Of a DNA stretch of 64,000 bases, positions 1 through 7,143 are shown piece after piece; position 1 is the first letter of the stretch, and each line of letters begins with the position of its first letter. The stretch covers positions 1 to 64,000 of the forward strand of contig DATIJT010000019.1 of NCBI GenBank assembly GCA_035478435.1, given 5' to 3'. The notes under the pieces are model-generated. The model searched no databases. It had not been told where the DNA came from and was given only the letters and a program-made list of their open reading frames with translations. The stretch comes from DATLRC01 sp035478435. Its GTDB lineage: Bacteria; Patescibacteriota; Saccharimonadia; Saccharimonadales; UBA4665. The translations under genes and the position numbers were made by a program.

Positions 1-83
1 ATCGTGCGCACGCGGCGCGTGAAACAAAAACATCAATACAAAATGTGGGCACCGCCGCCTTGGTGGGCGCGCACGAATACAAA

Positions 84-110
84 GACTGCCAACGAGGCGG
101 TTTTTGTTTT
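84..110 (+). terminator. Rho-independent terminator-like hairpin
   Basis: Short stem CTGCC/GGCGG around loop AACGA, followed by a T-rich run (TTTTTGTTTT). It would end a transcript entering from the left edge; the gene it serves is outside the window. Confidence 0.5.
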
Positions 111-145
111 GTATCTGTTATGCTACAATTCCAAAGTCAAAATTC

Positions 146-222
146 GGGGCATTGGCGCAGTTGGCTAGCGCGCTTCCATGGCATGGAAGAGGTCATCGGT
201 TCGAATCCGATATGCTCCACCA
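146..222 (+). tRNA. tRNA-Ala (anticodon GGC)
   Basis: A cloverleaf can be drawn directly. Acceptor GGGGCAT pairs with ATGCTCC and includes the alanine identity pair G3:U70. The anticodon stem is CTTCC/GGAAG with loop ATGGCAT, giving anticodon GGC. The T arm is ATCGG-TTCGAAT-CCGAT and the CCA end is encoded. An extended -10 (TGCTACAAT) ends at 129. The sequence after the gene holds an 8-bp inverted repeat ATAAATAA/TTATTTAT that may serve as terminator. Confidence 0.95.
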
Positions 223-254
223 TAAATAATTCACTGGAGCAGCGGGTTATTTAT

Positions 255-284
255 TTTACACATCCTAGCCTAAAGGCATACAAT
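255..284 (+). promoter_or_regulatory. Sigma70-type promoter of the slipin gene
   Basis: -35 TTTACA (255-260) and -10 TACAAT (279-284) with an 18-bp spacer. The start codon follows at 312 after a GGGAGA ribosome-binding site. Confidence 0.6.
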
Positions 285-311
285 TAGCGATATAACTTAG
301 GGAGACAGAAG

Positions 312-1076
312 ATGTCGGGATTTGGGATTACACTTTTATTTATTATTTTGGTGATCATTGCCAGGGGCGTTAGGATCATTAACCAGTATGAACGGGGCGT
401 AGTGTTCCGTTTAGGGAAAGTGCGGCCGGGTGTTAAAGAGCCGGGACTTCGTTTAATAATTCCTATCATCGACCAAATGCGCAAAGTAGCCCTTAGAACA
501 GTTACCTTGCCCATAGAAACCCAGAAGATTATCACCAAGGACAACGTGTCGATCGACGTCGCGGCCGTGGCCTATTACCAAGTCCAGGACCCGATCAAAT
601 CTATAGTCGAGATTGAAAACGTCGTTTCCGCCACTTACCAGATTGCCCAAACCACCGTGCGCAACATTGTCGGCCAAAGCGCCCTGGACGAAGTGCTCAG
701 CCAGACCGAAAAAATTAACGAAGCCATCAAAGGTATTTTAGATAAGGCCACCGAAAAGTGGGGCATTTATGTTAACACCGTGGAGCTCAAGGACATTACC
801 TTGCCGGACAGCATGCAGCGGGCCATGGCCAAACAGGCTGAAGCCGAACGCGAAAAGCGCGCTAAAATCATCGCCGCCGAAGGTGAACAACTCAGCGCTA
901 CCAAACTGGGCGAAGCCGCCGACATCATTTCGGCCCACCCCATCGCCCTGCAGCTGCGCAACCTGCAAGTCCTAACCGAAATCGCCACCGAAAAGAACAG
1001 CACCATCATCTTCCCCAGCCAGTTCATGGACACCATGAAGAGCGTCAAAGACTTCATGAGCAAAGAGCAAGCCTAG
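312..1076 (+). CDS. SPFH-domain membrane protein (slipin/stomatin family)
   Basis: 254 aa. One N-terminal hydrophobic segment (about residues 4-22) is followed by an SPFH/band-7 domain that starts with the family-typical stretch INQYERGVVFRLGK. An alanine/glutamate-rich helix (AKQAEAEREKRAKI, about residues 170-185) then mediates oligomerisation in this family. Slipins form membrane-bound ring scaffolds and are thought to organise membrane microdomains or proteases; the specific role here is unknown. ATG 312 is chosen because GGGAGA lies 5 nt upstream and a good promoter lies at 255-284. The gene is monocistronic: it is followed by noncoding DNA and tRNAs. No NfeD or protease partner is next to it. 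Confidence 0.9.
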   Translation: MSGFGITLLFIILVIIARGVRIINQYERGVVFRLGKVRPGVKEPGLRLIIPIIDQMRKVALRTVTLPIETQKIITKDNVSIDVAAVAYYQVQDPIKSIVEIENVVSATYQIAQTTVRNIVGQSALDEVLSQTEKINEAIKGILDKATEKWGIYVNTVELKDITLPDSMQRAMAKQAEAEREKRAKIIAAEGEQLSATKLGEAADIISAHPIALQLRNLQVLTEIATEKNSTIIFPSQFMDTMKSVKDFMSKEQA

Positions 1077-1355
1077 CCTTGTTATAATCTGTAATTTCTC
1101 ATAAAATAGAAGAGCCTTAAAAATAACTTTGTAAACCAAGCGAAGCTGTTTGCAAAGTTAGGAGGAGAAGCGTAAGACTAGGTCGAAGCTCCGGCTACTG
1201 CCGGACGAGACAGGGCTGTACGTTTCGACGAGGCTCTTTAGCTCAGTTGGTAGAGCAGAGGCCTGAAGGCGTTTTGGCGAAGCCGAACAAATTATATTAG
1301 TCCCCTCGGGACACAAGGCTCCTTCAATAAGAACTTTAATAATTTATCTTAGCGT
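1077..1355. other. Noncoding, structured region upstream of tRNA-Phe
   Basis: No convincing gene. It has promoter-like boxes (TATAAT near 1084), a 12-bp stem AACTTTGTAAAC/GTTTGCAAAGTT near 1122-1160 containing one G-T pair, a GC hairpin CCGGC/GCCGG near 1192-1205, and the truncated tRNA-Phe copy described separately. Confidence 0.5.
1232..1322 (+). repeat. Truncated tRNA-Phe copy plus inverted tRNA segment
   Basis: From 1232 the first 30 or so bases of tRNA-Phe (acceptor 5' strand, D arm, start of the anticodon stem) are repeated, then the match ends in the anticodon loop. Further on, 1308-1321 (GGGACACAAGGCTC) is the exact reverse complement of 1392-1405 inside the intact tRNA-Phe. The copy lacks a T arm and 3' acceptor strand, so it cannot be a tRNA. 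It looks like a rearrangement scar or integration remnant. Confidence 0.7.
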
Positions 1356-1431
1356 GGCTCTTTAGCTCAGTTGGTAGAGCAGAGGCTTGAAGAGCCTTGT
1401 GTCCCCAGTTCGAGTCTGGGAGGAGCCACCA
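1356..1431 (+). tRNA. tRNA-Phe (anticodon GAA)
   Basis: Acceptor GGCTCTT pairs with AGGAGCC. D arm GCTC/GAGC. Anticodon stem GAGGC/GCCTT with loop TTGAAGA gives GAA. T arm CCCAG-TTCGAGT-CTGGG, and CCA is encoded. A perfect 7-bp hairpin (GCTTTGC GCA GCAAAGC, 1432-1448) follows immediately and may act as a processing or termination signal. Confidence 0.95.
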
Positions 1432-1536
1432 GCTTTGCGCAGCAAAGCATTTAACATGTAGCAGTTATCATTTGTCATTATTTTTTCATTGAGCATTGAT
1501 AATTCATTGAAAATTGTAAACCGATAATTGATAATT

Positions 1537-1558
1537 GCTTTTGCCTGAAGGCAAAAGC
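1537..1558 (+). repeat. Perfect 9-bp hairpin abutting tRNA-Gly
   Basis: GCTTTTGCC-TGAA-GGCAAAAGC forms a perfect stem ending one base before the tRNA-Gly gene. The flanking DNA (1449-1536) is an AT-rich string of degenerate GATAATTG-type repeats without a gene. Confidence 0.7.
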
Positions 1559-1635
1559 GCGGGTGTAGCTCAGTTGTTTAGAGCGCGTCCTTGCCAAGGA
1601 CGAGGCCAAGGGTTAGAGTCCCTTTACCCGCACCA
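1559..1635 (+). tRNA. tRNA-Gly (anticodon GCC), unusual T loop
   Basis: Acceptor GCGGGTG pairs with TACCCGC. Anticodon stem CGTCC/GGACG with loop TTGCCAA gives GCC. T stem AAGGG/CCCTT; CCA encoded. The T loop reads TTAGAGT, so the near-invariant C56 is an A. That same base creates the stop codon (TAA on the minus strand, 1613-1615) of the recombinase gene running in from the other side. Whether this tRNA is still functional is uncertain. Confidence 0.9.
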
Positions 1636-3166
1636 GATGATCATTATTGGACACTTCGGTGTCCTTTTTCTTTGCCTGAAAGGTGATGAGAGGGCTTATT
1701 TCGGGGGTGTAAACATTTTTTTCGGCATCCATGTAGAAACCAGCAGGAAAAATGATTTGTTTACACTTTGCACGGTTCTCTTGGGGTAGTGATAGGAATT
1801 TTTCGCCCATATTGCTTACAAAGCTTAGAGCGAACTTCAGGAAACGATCCTTATCTGCATCTGCTTTTTGCGATAAGACAGATAGCTCGTCTTCAAATTC
1901 TTGTACCTGTGCTTTCATCTTCTCGATATTGCTCAGTATCTCTGCTTTGATAGCTGCATTTGATGGGTCAATAGCAGCAATAGCCTGATTGTTTATATCA
2001 TCTTTGAGTGCTGATATTTTCTGGCTTAAACGGGCACTGTCTTGCCTTGCTTGTGCCTCTTTCTTTTTCCAGACAATATCAAGTGCCCGCAGAAAATCCT
2101 CAGTACCTTCTTCGGTTATCGGGTTATCATCAAACATCTGTACAACTTTTGAGTGCAGCTCATCACGGGTTACCAAGATGCCACAAGTACGACAACGATA
2201 CCTAGCATAAATTACGCTATGGTTTTTGCCATTATCGTGGTCGAACCCAACGAGCTTACCTTTGTTTTTTAGTTCTAAGCAAGTGTCGTGTTGAGTGATA
2301 GAGTTTAGTGGGAAGTTTGGATTACCGTTTTTCCGTGGGCCTGACTGGTTTTTCTTCTTTGCATCAAAAATACTGGCCAACTCTTTGTACTGCTCTAAAG
2401 TGATCAAGGGATCATGTTTAGCATGTTCATTGCGTACCTTAACTTGTTTGTTAATTTCGGTGATGCCAGCATTAAATGGATCAGTAGCAATCTTGCGAAA
2501 CTTATCCATTTTTAATGGAGCACGATCAAGTGTGTAGTCGCTTTTATTGAGATCTATAAGCCCCTGAGTTGGTGTTACGCTATGTTCCGCGATCCTTGTT
2601 AGTACATCACGCAATGCTGTACCTCTCACAGGATGAATTTCAGGTATACCAACTTTTGCACCACGCATATAACCAGGCTTCGGCGAGAATGTGTAGCGAC
2701 CTTCTTTTAGTGCTGTCGTTTGGCCGTCAATGGACTTGTGAATACGTTCCTCGTTACTGCCTTCAGCTTTATAAGCCTCAAGCATGAGCAGTAATGTATT
2801 CGCGGCGGTATCTGTTTTCAAGTTTGGCTGTGAAGCAAATACAACCTCTACACCTAGATTTTTAAATAGAACCAGAAAGTATCCGATTTCAAGTATTGAG
2901 CGCATAAAGCGGTCAAGCTCATCTATGATTACGTACTTTATGCGTTTATCCTTTTTGCATAGATCTAACATTTCTTCCAGATCTTTCCGGTCGACATTTA
3001 CCCCTTTTTTACTAGATACATTGCCCGACCAAGTACGTATGATCTCAGCACCTAGTTCATCTGCAAATGCTTCTACTGAAGTTTTCTGCCTTGAGAGACT
3101 GTTGTTTTGTAATTGTTCAAAGCTCGATACGCGGCAGTTTGCTATCGCTAGTGGTTTTTTAGACAT
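1613..3166 (-). CDS. Large serine recombinase/integrase
   Basis: 517 aa. The N-terminal resolvase-type catalytic domain (residues 1 to about 140) has the catalytic serine in CRVSS (about residue 14) and a DRFMRS motif. It is followed by the recombinase domain, a reduced zinc-ribbon (YRCRTCGIL) and a long coiled coil (about 360-440), the layout of large serine integrases. These cut and rejoin att sites to insert or excise mobile DNA. The start ATG 3166 has AAGGAT 9 nt upstream; a GTG 24 bp further up is less likely. The C-terminus runs through the tRNA-Gly terminator and ends in the tRNA T loop, so the last 15 or so residues derive from tRNA-gene DNA read antisense. The gene is AT-rich compared with the core genes. 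Confidence 0.92.
   Translation of the reverse strand: MSKKPLAIANCRVSSFEQLQNNSLSRQKTSVEAFADELGAEIIRTWSGNVSSKKGVNVDRKDLEEMLDLCKKDKRIKYVIIDELDRFMRSILEIGYFLVLFKNLGVEVVFASQPNLKTDTAANTLLLMLEAYKAEGSNEERIHKSIDGQTTALKEGRYTFSPKPGYMRGAKVGIPEIHPVRGTALRDVLTRIAEHSVTPTQGLIDLNKSDYTLDRAPLKMDKFRKIATDPFNAGITEINKQVKVRNEHAKHDPLITLEQYKELASIFDAKKKNQSGPRKNGNPNFPLNSITQHDTCLELKNKGKLVGFDHDNGKNHSVIYARYRCRTCGILVTRDELHSKVVQMFDDNPITEEGTEDFLRALDIVWKKKEAQARQDSARLSQKISALKDDINNQAIAAIDPSNAAIKAEILSNIEKMKAQVQEFEDELSVLSQKADADKDRFLKFALSFVSNMGEKFLSLPQENRAKCKQIIFPAGFYMDAEKNVYTPEISPLITFQAKKKDTEVSNNDHLVRVKGL
1649..1669 (+). terminator. Rho-independent terminator of tRNA-Gly
   Basis: Perfect stem GGACAC/GTGTCC with a TTCG tetraloop and a T5 run. 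It lies inside the 3' end of the antisense recombinase gene, whose last lysine codons come from the T run read in reverse. Confidence 0.85.
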
Positions 3167-3365
3167 ATTTATAATCCTTTCTGGTTTCACTTACGATATT
3201 AGCACTGGACAAACTATCCTTATATATGTCATAGATAATTTCTGCTAAATCTAAAGCATCCTGTTTCTGTTGCTGCTTTAGTGTCGGTTTCGGTTCTTCA
3301 GGTTCCGTATATTTGTTTTTTGGTTTTTGCTCTAATAGCTCGTCGGCTTGTTCAGAGAAAGGCAT
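3159..3365 (-). CDS. Small acidic/lysine-rich protein upstream of the recombinase
   Basis: 68 aa from ATG 3365 (a TTG 12 bp upstream is an alternative start). No family recognised. The sequence is charged, with a proline/glutamate stretch (PEEPKPT) and a helical C-terminal half. The stop overlaps the recombinase start (TATGTCTAA), which suggests translational coupling. A good promoter lies upstream at 3519-3548. By position it could be an accessory or directionality factor for the recombinase, but nothing in the sequence proves that. Confidence 0.6.
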   Translation of the reverse strand: MPFSEQADELLEQKPKNKYTEPEEPKPTLKQQQKQDALDLAEIIYDIYKDSLSSANIVSETRKDYKYV

Positions 3366-3729
3366 AAAAAAATCCAATCGCTTTTCTCGGTGAACTTCGA
3401 GAATTAGCTATTGGATGCGTTTAGGCTGTTCAGCCCCTAAACAATCTGTTGAACTGTTCACTTTCATGCGGACATGATTGTGCGTGGCTATTAGAGCGCT
3501 CAACTTATCTCTATATTTATTATACCATTTAACATAAGCACCGTGCAAACAAAAATCTCAGGAAAAAATTTGTGGACTGTTGCTAATCATTTACAAAAAG
3601 CAAAGGATGAACGGGAATATGCTCTGTCGGCTTACTGGAGCTTGTTGGCTGAGTTCCAGCACAGGAGTTGAATAAAGCCTCATTTGAGATAATTAGTACA
3701 GAGGCAACGCAAATAAATAAGGAGTTTAA
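3366..3729. other. Intergenic region between divergent recombinase operon and HTH gene
   Basis: Contains the minus-strand promoter and leader hairpin described separately and, near 3720, the AAGGAG site of the following gene. No other gene is supported. Confidence 0.5.
3519..3548 (-). promoter_or_regulatory. Promoter of the recombinase operon
   Basis: On the minus strand: -35 TTGCAC (3543-3548), 18-bp spacer, -10 TATAAT (3519-3524). The leader of about 145 nt contains a stem GTTTAGG/CCTAAAC (3419-3442) that could modulate expression. Confidence 0.65.
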
Positions 3730-3963
3730 ATGGCTACTCAAAAGGCTGCTGGAAGGCCACCAAAAGTCAACTACAAAATCATCATTAAGCTGGCAGACGC
3801 GATACAACATAACTCAAATATTACTGACGCTTGTCGTTATGCTGGGATCAGTAGAGACACATTCTACCGTCATTTGAATAATGAAGAAGTATTCGCCGAA
3901 AAAATGGCTACCGCTAAGACTAATCGCAACAACGTAGTTTTTAGTTTTCTTACAATTCCATGA
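3730..3963 (+). CDS. Small helix-turn-helix protein, phage terminase-small-subunit-like, possibly truncated
   Basis: 77 aa. The central part ITDACRYAGISRDTFYRHL is a clear homeodomain-like helix-turn-helix, like those in phage terminase small subunits and related DNA-binding proteins, which are normally longer (100-180 aa). The start ATG 3730 has AAGGAG at good distance. The sequence ends abruptly after the HTH with an unrelated hydrophobic tail (FSFLTIP), suggesting truncation by a deletion or frameshift. Probably a phage or mobile-element relic beside the recombinase; a small functional regulator is the alternative. Confidence 0.6.
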   Translation: MATQKAAGRPPKVNYKIIIKLADAIQHNSNITDACRYAGISRDTFYRHLNNEEVFAEKMATAKTNRNNVVFSFLTIP

Positions 3964-4024
3964 AAACTCGCACGCTTTTACTGAGTTTATAGTGGTTTTG
4001 GTGTCAGATTAGGCCGGGGCAATT

Positions 4025-4684
4025 TTATACGTCAAAGATAGATACAAAACCAGCAGGGATAGTATAAGGCGTTAGACCCTTAACGTCGTCGAACAATCCT
4101 TTAGGAGTAACAATTTTAAGGCCTGGTAACTTTTCGGTTTTTGTCATCGCCCCTGCTGACCTAATCACATCACCCTCCGACAAGCTTTTGCTAACAACGA
4201 CAAAGTAGAGAGAAACTGATTTTGGAAAATCCATATATTTGTCAATTTTAAGTGCAACATTCTTCTGCAAATCGTGAGTAGTCTCAGTAGTAAACACGTC
4301 AATACCAAAGATTTTATTTTCAGTATAGACAATGAAATCAGCTCTGTTTCTGCCTGGGCCATAATACTTTTCTGCGTGGACATAAGGCTCGCCAAAGAGA
4401 TCTGATAATTCTTGTTCTAATTCACGCTCGGCTTCTTTTGCTCGTAAATTGCCCCGAGTTGCTATATTTGATCGACTGACACCGCTACCAAAATCAGTAT
4501 CTTCATAGCCAAGCAGCTCTCGCAACGCCTTTAGTCCGCCAAAACGTCTCTGAATTTGCCGAGACGACGGAAGGTAATCTGTTCTATCAACTTCTGGTGC
4601 TGTTGGTAGCCGACCCTGCTCAGATATATACCTATCAAATGCAATCTTTAGTCGTTCAACCGTCCATGTATTATCTTCAGGCAT
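4025..4684 (-). CDS. HNH-associated-repeat + PD-(D/E)XK-like nuclease
   Basis: 219 aa from ATG 4684; longer in-frame starts run antisense through the neighbouring HEPN gene and are unlikely. Residues 5-60 match the homing-endonuclease-associated repeat pattern (GRLPTAPEVDR, then RRFGGLKALRELLGY). The C-terminal half has a nuclease-like core, D116 in RADFIVY and D129 in FGIDVF, typical of PD-(D/E)XK folds in which a beta strand carries the second acid. Function inferred: a DNA-binding nuclease, possibly defensive. Divergent from the HEPN gene, with start codons only 18 bp apart. Confidence 0.6.
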   Translation of the reverse strand: MPEDNTWTVERLKIAFDRYISEQGRLPTAPEVDRTDYLPSSRQIQRRFGGLKALRELLGYEDTDFGSGVSRSNIATRGNLRAKEAERELEQELSDLFGEPYVHAEKYYGPGRNRADFIVYTENKIFGIDVFTTETTHDLQKNVALKIDKYMDFPKSVSLYFVVVSKSLSEGDVIRSAGAMTKTEKLPGLKIVTPKGLFDDVKGLTPYTIPAGFVSIFDV

Positions 4685-4702
4685 ATAACCTAATGATAAC
4701 AG

Positions 4703-5875
4703 ATGAACAGCGAGTATAATAAAGCAGTGCAAATACACTTTTTCCCATACTTGAATATGAAGGATACCGAGGAGGTAAATTTCCCCGGTCTGAATGTTAA
4801 AGTCTGGAATTATGGCAAAAAAGCGGATGCCTATATAACTGATCCAGATCTCAGACAAACCTTAGACGCGTTGATGGCTATAAATGTATCGCATAGGCAG
4901 ACCATAAATGATATGGGCATCATATCTATTGGCGAGTTTGATGGTAGGGAGTTTAGTGATGCCGAAAAAGCACTCTGTGAAGAAGCACAGCGACTTTTGT
5001 TTATAGGGGCTGTATCTTACTCAGGTGTTCTTGATAGGGGTGCAAATACGGGTCATTACATGTTCACTTCGGAGAATTTTAGTATGTTGCAGCAGAGTTT
5101 TGAGTTGAACGGTGAACGAATGGGAATAGAGTCAGGTTATATAGTCAGAAAATGGGATGCTGGTTACAAAATCAACGAAGTTAAATTCTTTAGGCCAGAT
5201 TACACTCCCACTCCAATGATGTTTAGGGGAAACTCGAAAGTTATCTCCGACCTTCTCAAGCTCAGAAAATACCAGAAACGATTATATAGACGTTTGATGA
5301 GGGCTATAAGTATCGTCATGCAAGCTTACTTCAACGATACTAAGCTTAGTGCCCAAGCACGGATTCTACTCATGGCTAGTGCATACGAAATACTCTTTGA
5401 TTTGCCTGAAGAAGGCCAAAGGAAAGAACTCAAAGACTGCTTTAATAGGCTATTCGTTGAGCCAAATGACATTAAACGAAGATATTCAAGCCAACGACGT
5501 AAAAGTGCTAGATGCCCAAACGGCTACGAGTGGGAAATAGAAAGTATTAAGGTCATGTGGGCTGACAAATTCTACTCACTCAGAAATAACATAATACATG
5601 GCTCGCCCATTCGGCCTCAGGACTACAACTTTAGTGACAAACAAGGTCACTTTGACATTTCGATTTTGTTTTTTGTTCTCGGACTCAAGAAAATTATGGG
5701 GACTACTCCTCAGATCAAGCAGACCGTTGATGAGATTACCTGGAAAAAGACATCAGATGAGGTGGACTTAGATGAAGATGAAGATGATTACGAAGGCTTC
5801 AGTTATGATGAATTAGATAGCTGGCAGCTAATCACCAGGTCAATGTGGAGAGGAGGTCGTAATGCAAGAAACTGA
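4703..5875 (+). CDS. HEPN-domain protein (Apea-like)
   Basis: 390 aa, family not named. The C-terminal helical part has the HEPN signature R-x4-H (RNNIIH, R294-H299), the catalytic motif of HEPN RNases in toxins and abortive-infection systems. The N-terminal 250 or so residues form an uncharacterised sensor-like region. Near the end is an acidic cluster (DEDEDD, about 354-363). The next gene begins 14 bp before this stop, so the two form an operon. No strong Shine-Dalgarno precedes ATG 4703; ATG 4757 is a possible alternative. Low GC like its neighbours. Inferred role: the RNase arm of a phage-defence pair. Confidence 0.65.
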   Translation: MNSEYNKAVQIHFFPYLNMKDTEEVNFPGLNVKVWNYGKKADAYITDPDLRQTLDALMAINVSHRQTINDMGIISIGEFDGREFSDAEKALCEEAQRLLFIGAVSYSGVLDRGANTGHYMFTSENFSMLQQSFELNGERMGIESGYIVRKWDAGYKINEVKFFRPDYTPTPMMFRGNSKVISDLLKLRKYQKRLYRRLMRAISIVMQAYFNDTKLSAQARILLMASAYEILFDLPEEGQRKELKDCFNRLFVEPNDIKRRYSSQRRKSARCPNGYEWEIESIKVMWADKFYSLRNNIIHGSPIRPQDYNFSDKQGHFDISILFFVLGLKKIMGTTPQIKQTVDEITWKKTSDEVDLDEDEDDYEGFSYDELDSWQLITRSMWRGGRNARN

Positions 5876-6977
5876 CGCTGAAGAAATCAAAGTTGTAATT
5901 TCAAGATTAGGTATTTTCAATGGAATGATAAAAAAAGAGGTCGTTGATGCTCTGTCCAAACCTACACATAGAATGAAGCAACACAGGTTGTTCTACCTCC
6001 TACTCGACGAAAGATCTTATATGCCAATTCAACATGCAATGGATGTGTTAAGGAAATACAACGATGATGGTTATATCAAAAAGGCGATAAACATCGTCCA
6101 GCGAAGCGGGGATCCAATTCAATACAGTGCGAATGTTGCCGAGATCATTGTCGCTGCTTACTATATTGAAAAGTTTGGATATGAACAGGGCAAGGTAATA
6201 TGGGAACGCAATATCCCAGGTACAAGAAACAGCATAGACATTACAATCCAAGGTTATAAGAAACCTGTGAATATTGAGATTACGGGTTTGACGGAGATGA
6301 AAGAAATCCGGGAGTTCTACGAAGATCATTTCGAATTTCGCTCCAAACTAAAAGAATTGGTTATCAACAAGATTGCCCCGAAATATATGTATATGATCAC
6401 TTTTCCTGAAGTGGGATTCATAGATTTAGAAAATATTGCTTTTTTCAAAGGCTTCATCAAAAATCATCTTGCAGCGTTTGCGAACTTTATCAAGGATCAG
6501 CGTAAAAGAGGCCCCGGTGAATATACGTTTACCGCTTCGGATGGTGCCAAAGCACAAGTAAAAATCTTTCCGCTCAACAAGGCAAAAAAAGAGTACGTAG
6601 AATGTGCGTTTGGCTGGAGTGGTAGGTTGAATGATTCATTCAGAATAAGGAGTAAAGTATTAGAAAAAGCAGAAAGTCAGCTACCTATAGACGAGTATAA
6701 CTTTGTATACATTGCTAACTTAGCAATGCTTGACGACGACGATTATATTGAAGCGATGTATGGTCAGCTCCAAGTAGTAGTAAATTCAGCTCAGCCCTCA
6801 CAACACAGGACGCAATATGCTGATAACGGTATTTCTCAGGCTATTGACGAACAAGGGTTTGCACCTGTCTACGGCTTGATCAAATCCCCATATAGTTACA
6901 ACGAGCCTAAAGATCGAAAAGTTATTTCAAACAATAGATTAAAGATTCCAAAGGCTGTTCTCGACCTCATAGCATAG
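5862..6977 (+). CDS. Putative PD-(D/E)XK-type nuclease, partner of the HEPN protein
   Basis: 371 aa; no family recognised with certainty. A helical N-terminal half is followed by a candidate nuclease core: D126 (RNSIDI), then E139-x-T141 (VNIEITG), resembling the D...ExK arrangement with threonine in place of lysine. The overlap with the HEPN gene and a strong AGGAGG 6 nt before ATG 5862 indicate coupled translation. Alternatives are a catalytically dead nuclease fold acting as sensor, or an unrelated alpha/beta protein. Confidence 0.5.
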   Translation: MQETDAEEIKVVISRLGIFNGMIKKEVVDALSKPTHRMKQHRLFYLLLDERSYMPIQHAMDVLRKYNDDGYIKKAINIVQRSGDPIQYSANVAEIIVAAYYIEKFGYEQGKVIWERNIPGTRNSIDITIQGYKKPVNIEITGLTEMKEIREFYEDHFEFRSKLKELVINKIAPKYMYMITFPEVGFIDLENIAFFKGFIKNHLAAFANFIKDQRKRGPGEYTFTASDGAKAQVKIFPLNKAKKEYVECAFGWSGRLNDSFRIRSKVLEKAESQLPIDEYNFVYIANLAMLDDDDYIEAMYGQLQVVVNSAQPSQHRTQYADNGISQAIDEQGFAPVYGLIKSPYSYNEPKDRKVISNNRLKIPKAVLDLIA

Positions 6978-7013
6978 TAAGAGCGTTATATATAATAGTG
7001 TGAATACTATCAC

Positions 7014-7121
7014 TCACTTGATTGCTACAAACTCTCTATAGGGTTCTTCTAATATAGCTCTCCATCGGTTATACTCATCCCTGATGCAGTGAAAACTTTT
7101 TACCATTTGCTGCACCAAATG
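7014..7121 (-). repeat. Small conserved ORF copy 1 (RWRxIL element)
   Basis: A 35-codon minus-strand reading frame ending in TGA (7014-7016). It contains ...FHCIRDEYNRWRAILEEPY... and aligns with copies at 8282-8416 and 11923-12015. Amino-acid identity is better preserved than nucleotide identity. No recognisable start signal; probably the C-terminal remnant of a lost gene, possibly a micro-protein. Confidence 0.55.
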
Positions 7122-7143
7122 GGAAATTTCGGACGCTTAGAAC

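Noticed and set aside
4685..4858. Longer N-terminus of the minus-strand nuclease gene (277 aa)
   Set aside because: The extra 58 residues are antisense to the HEPN gene and look hydrophobic and random; the ATG at 4684 starts the recognisable repeat domain.
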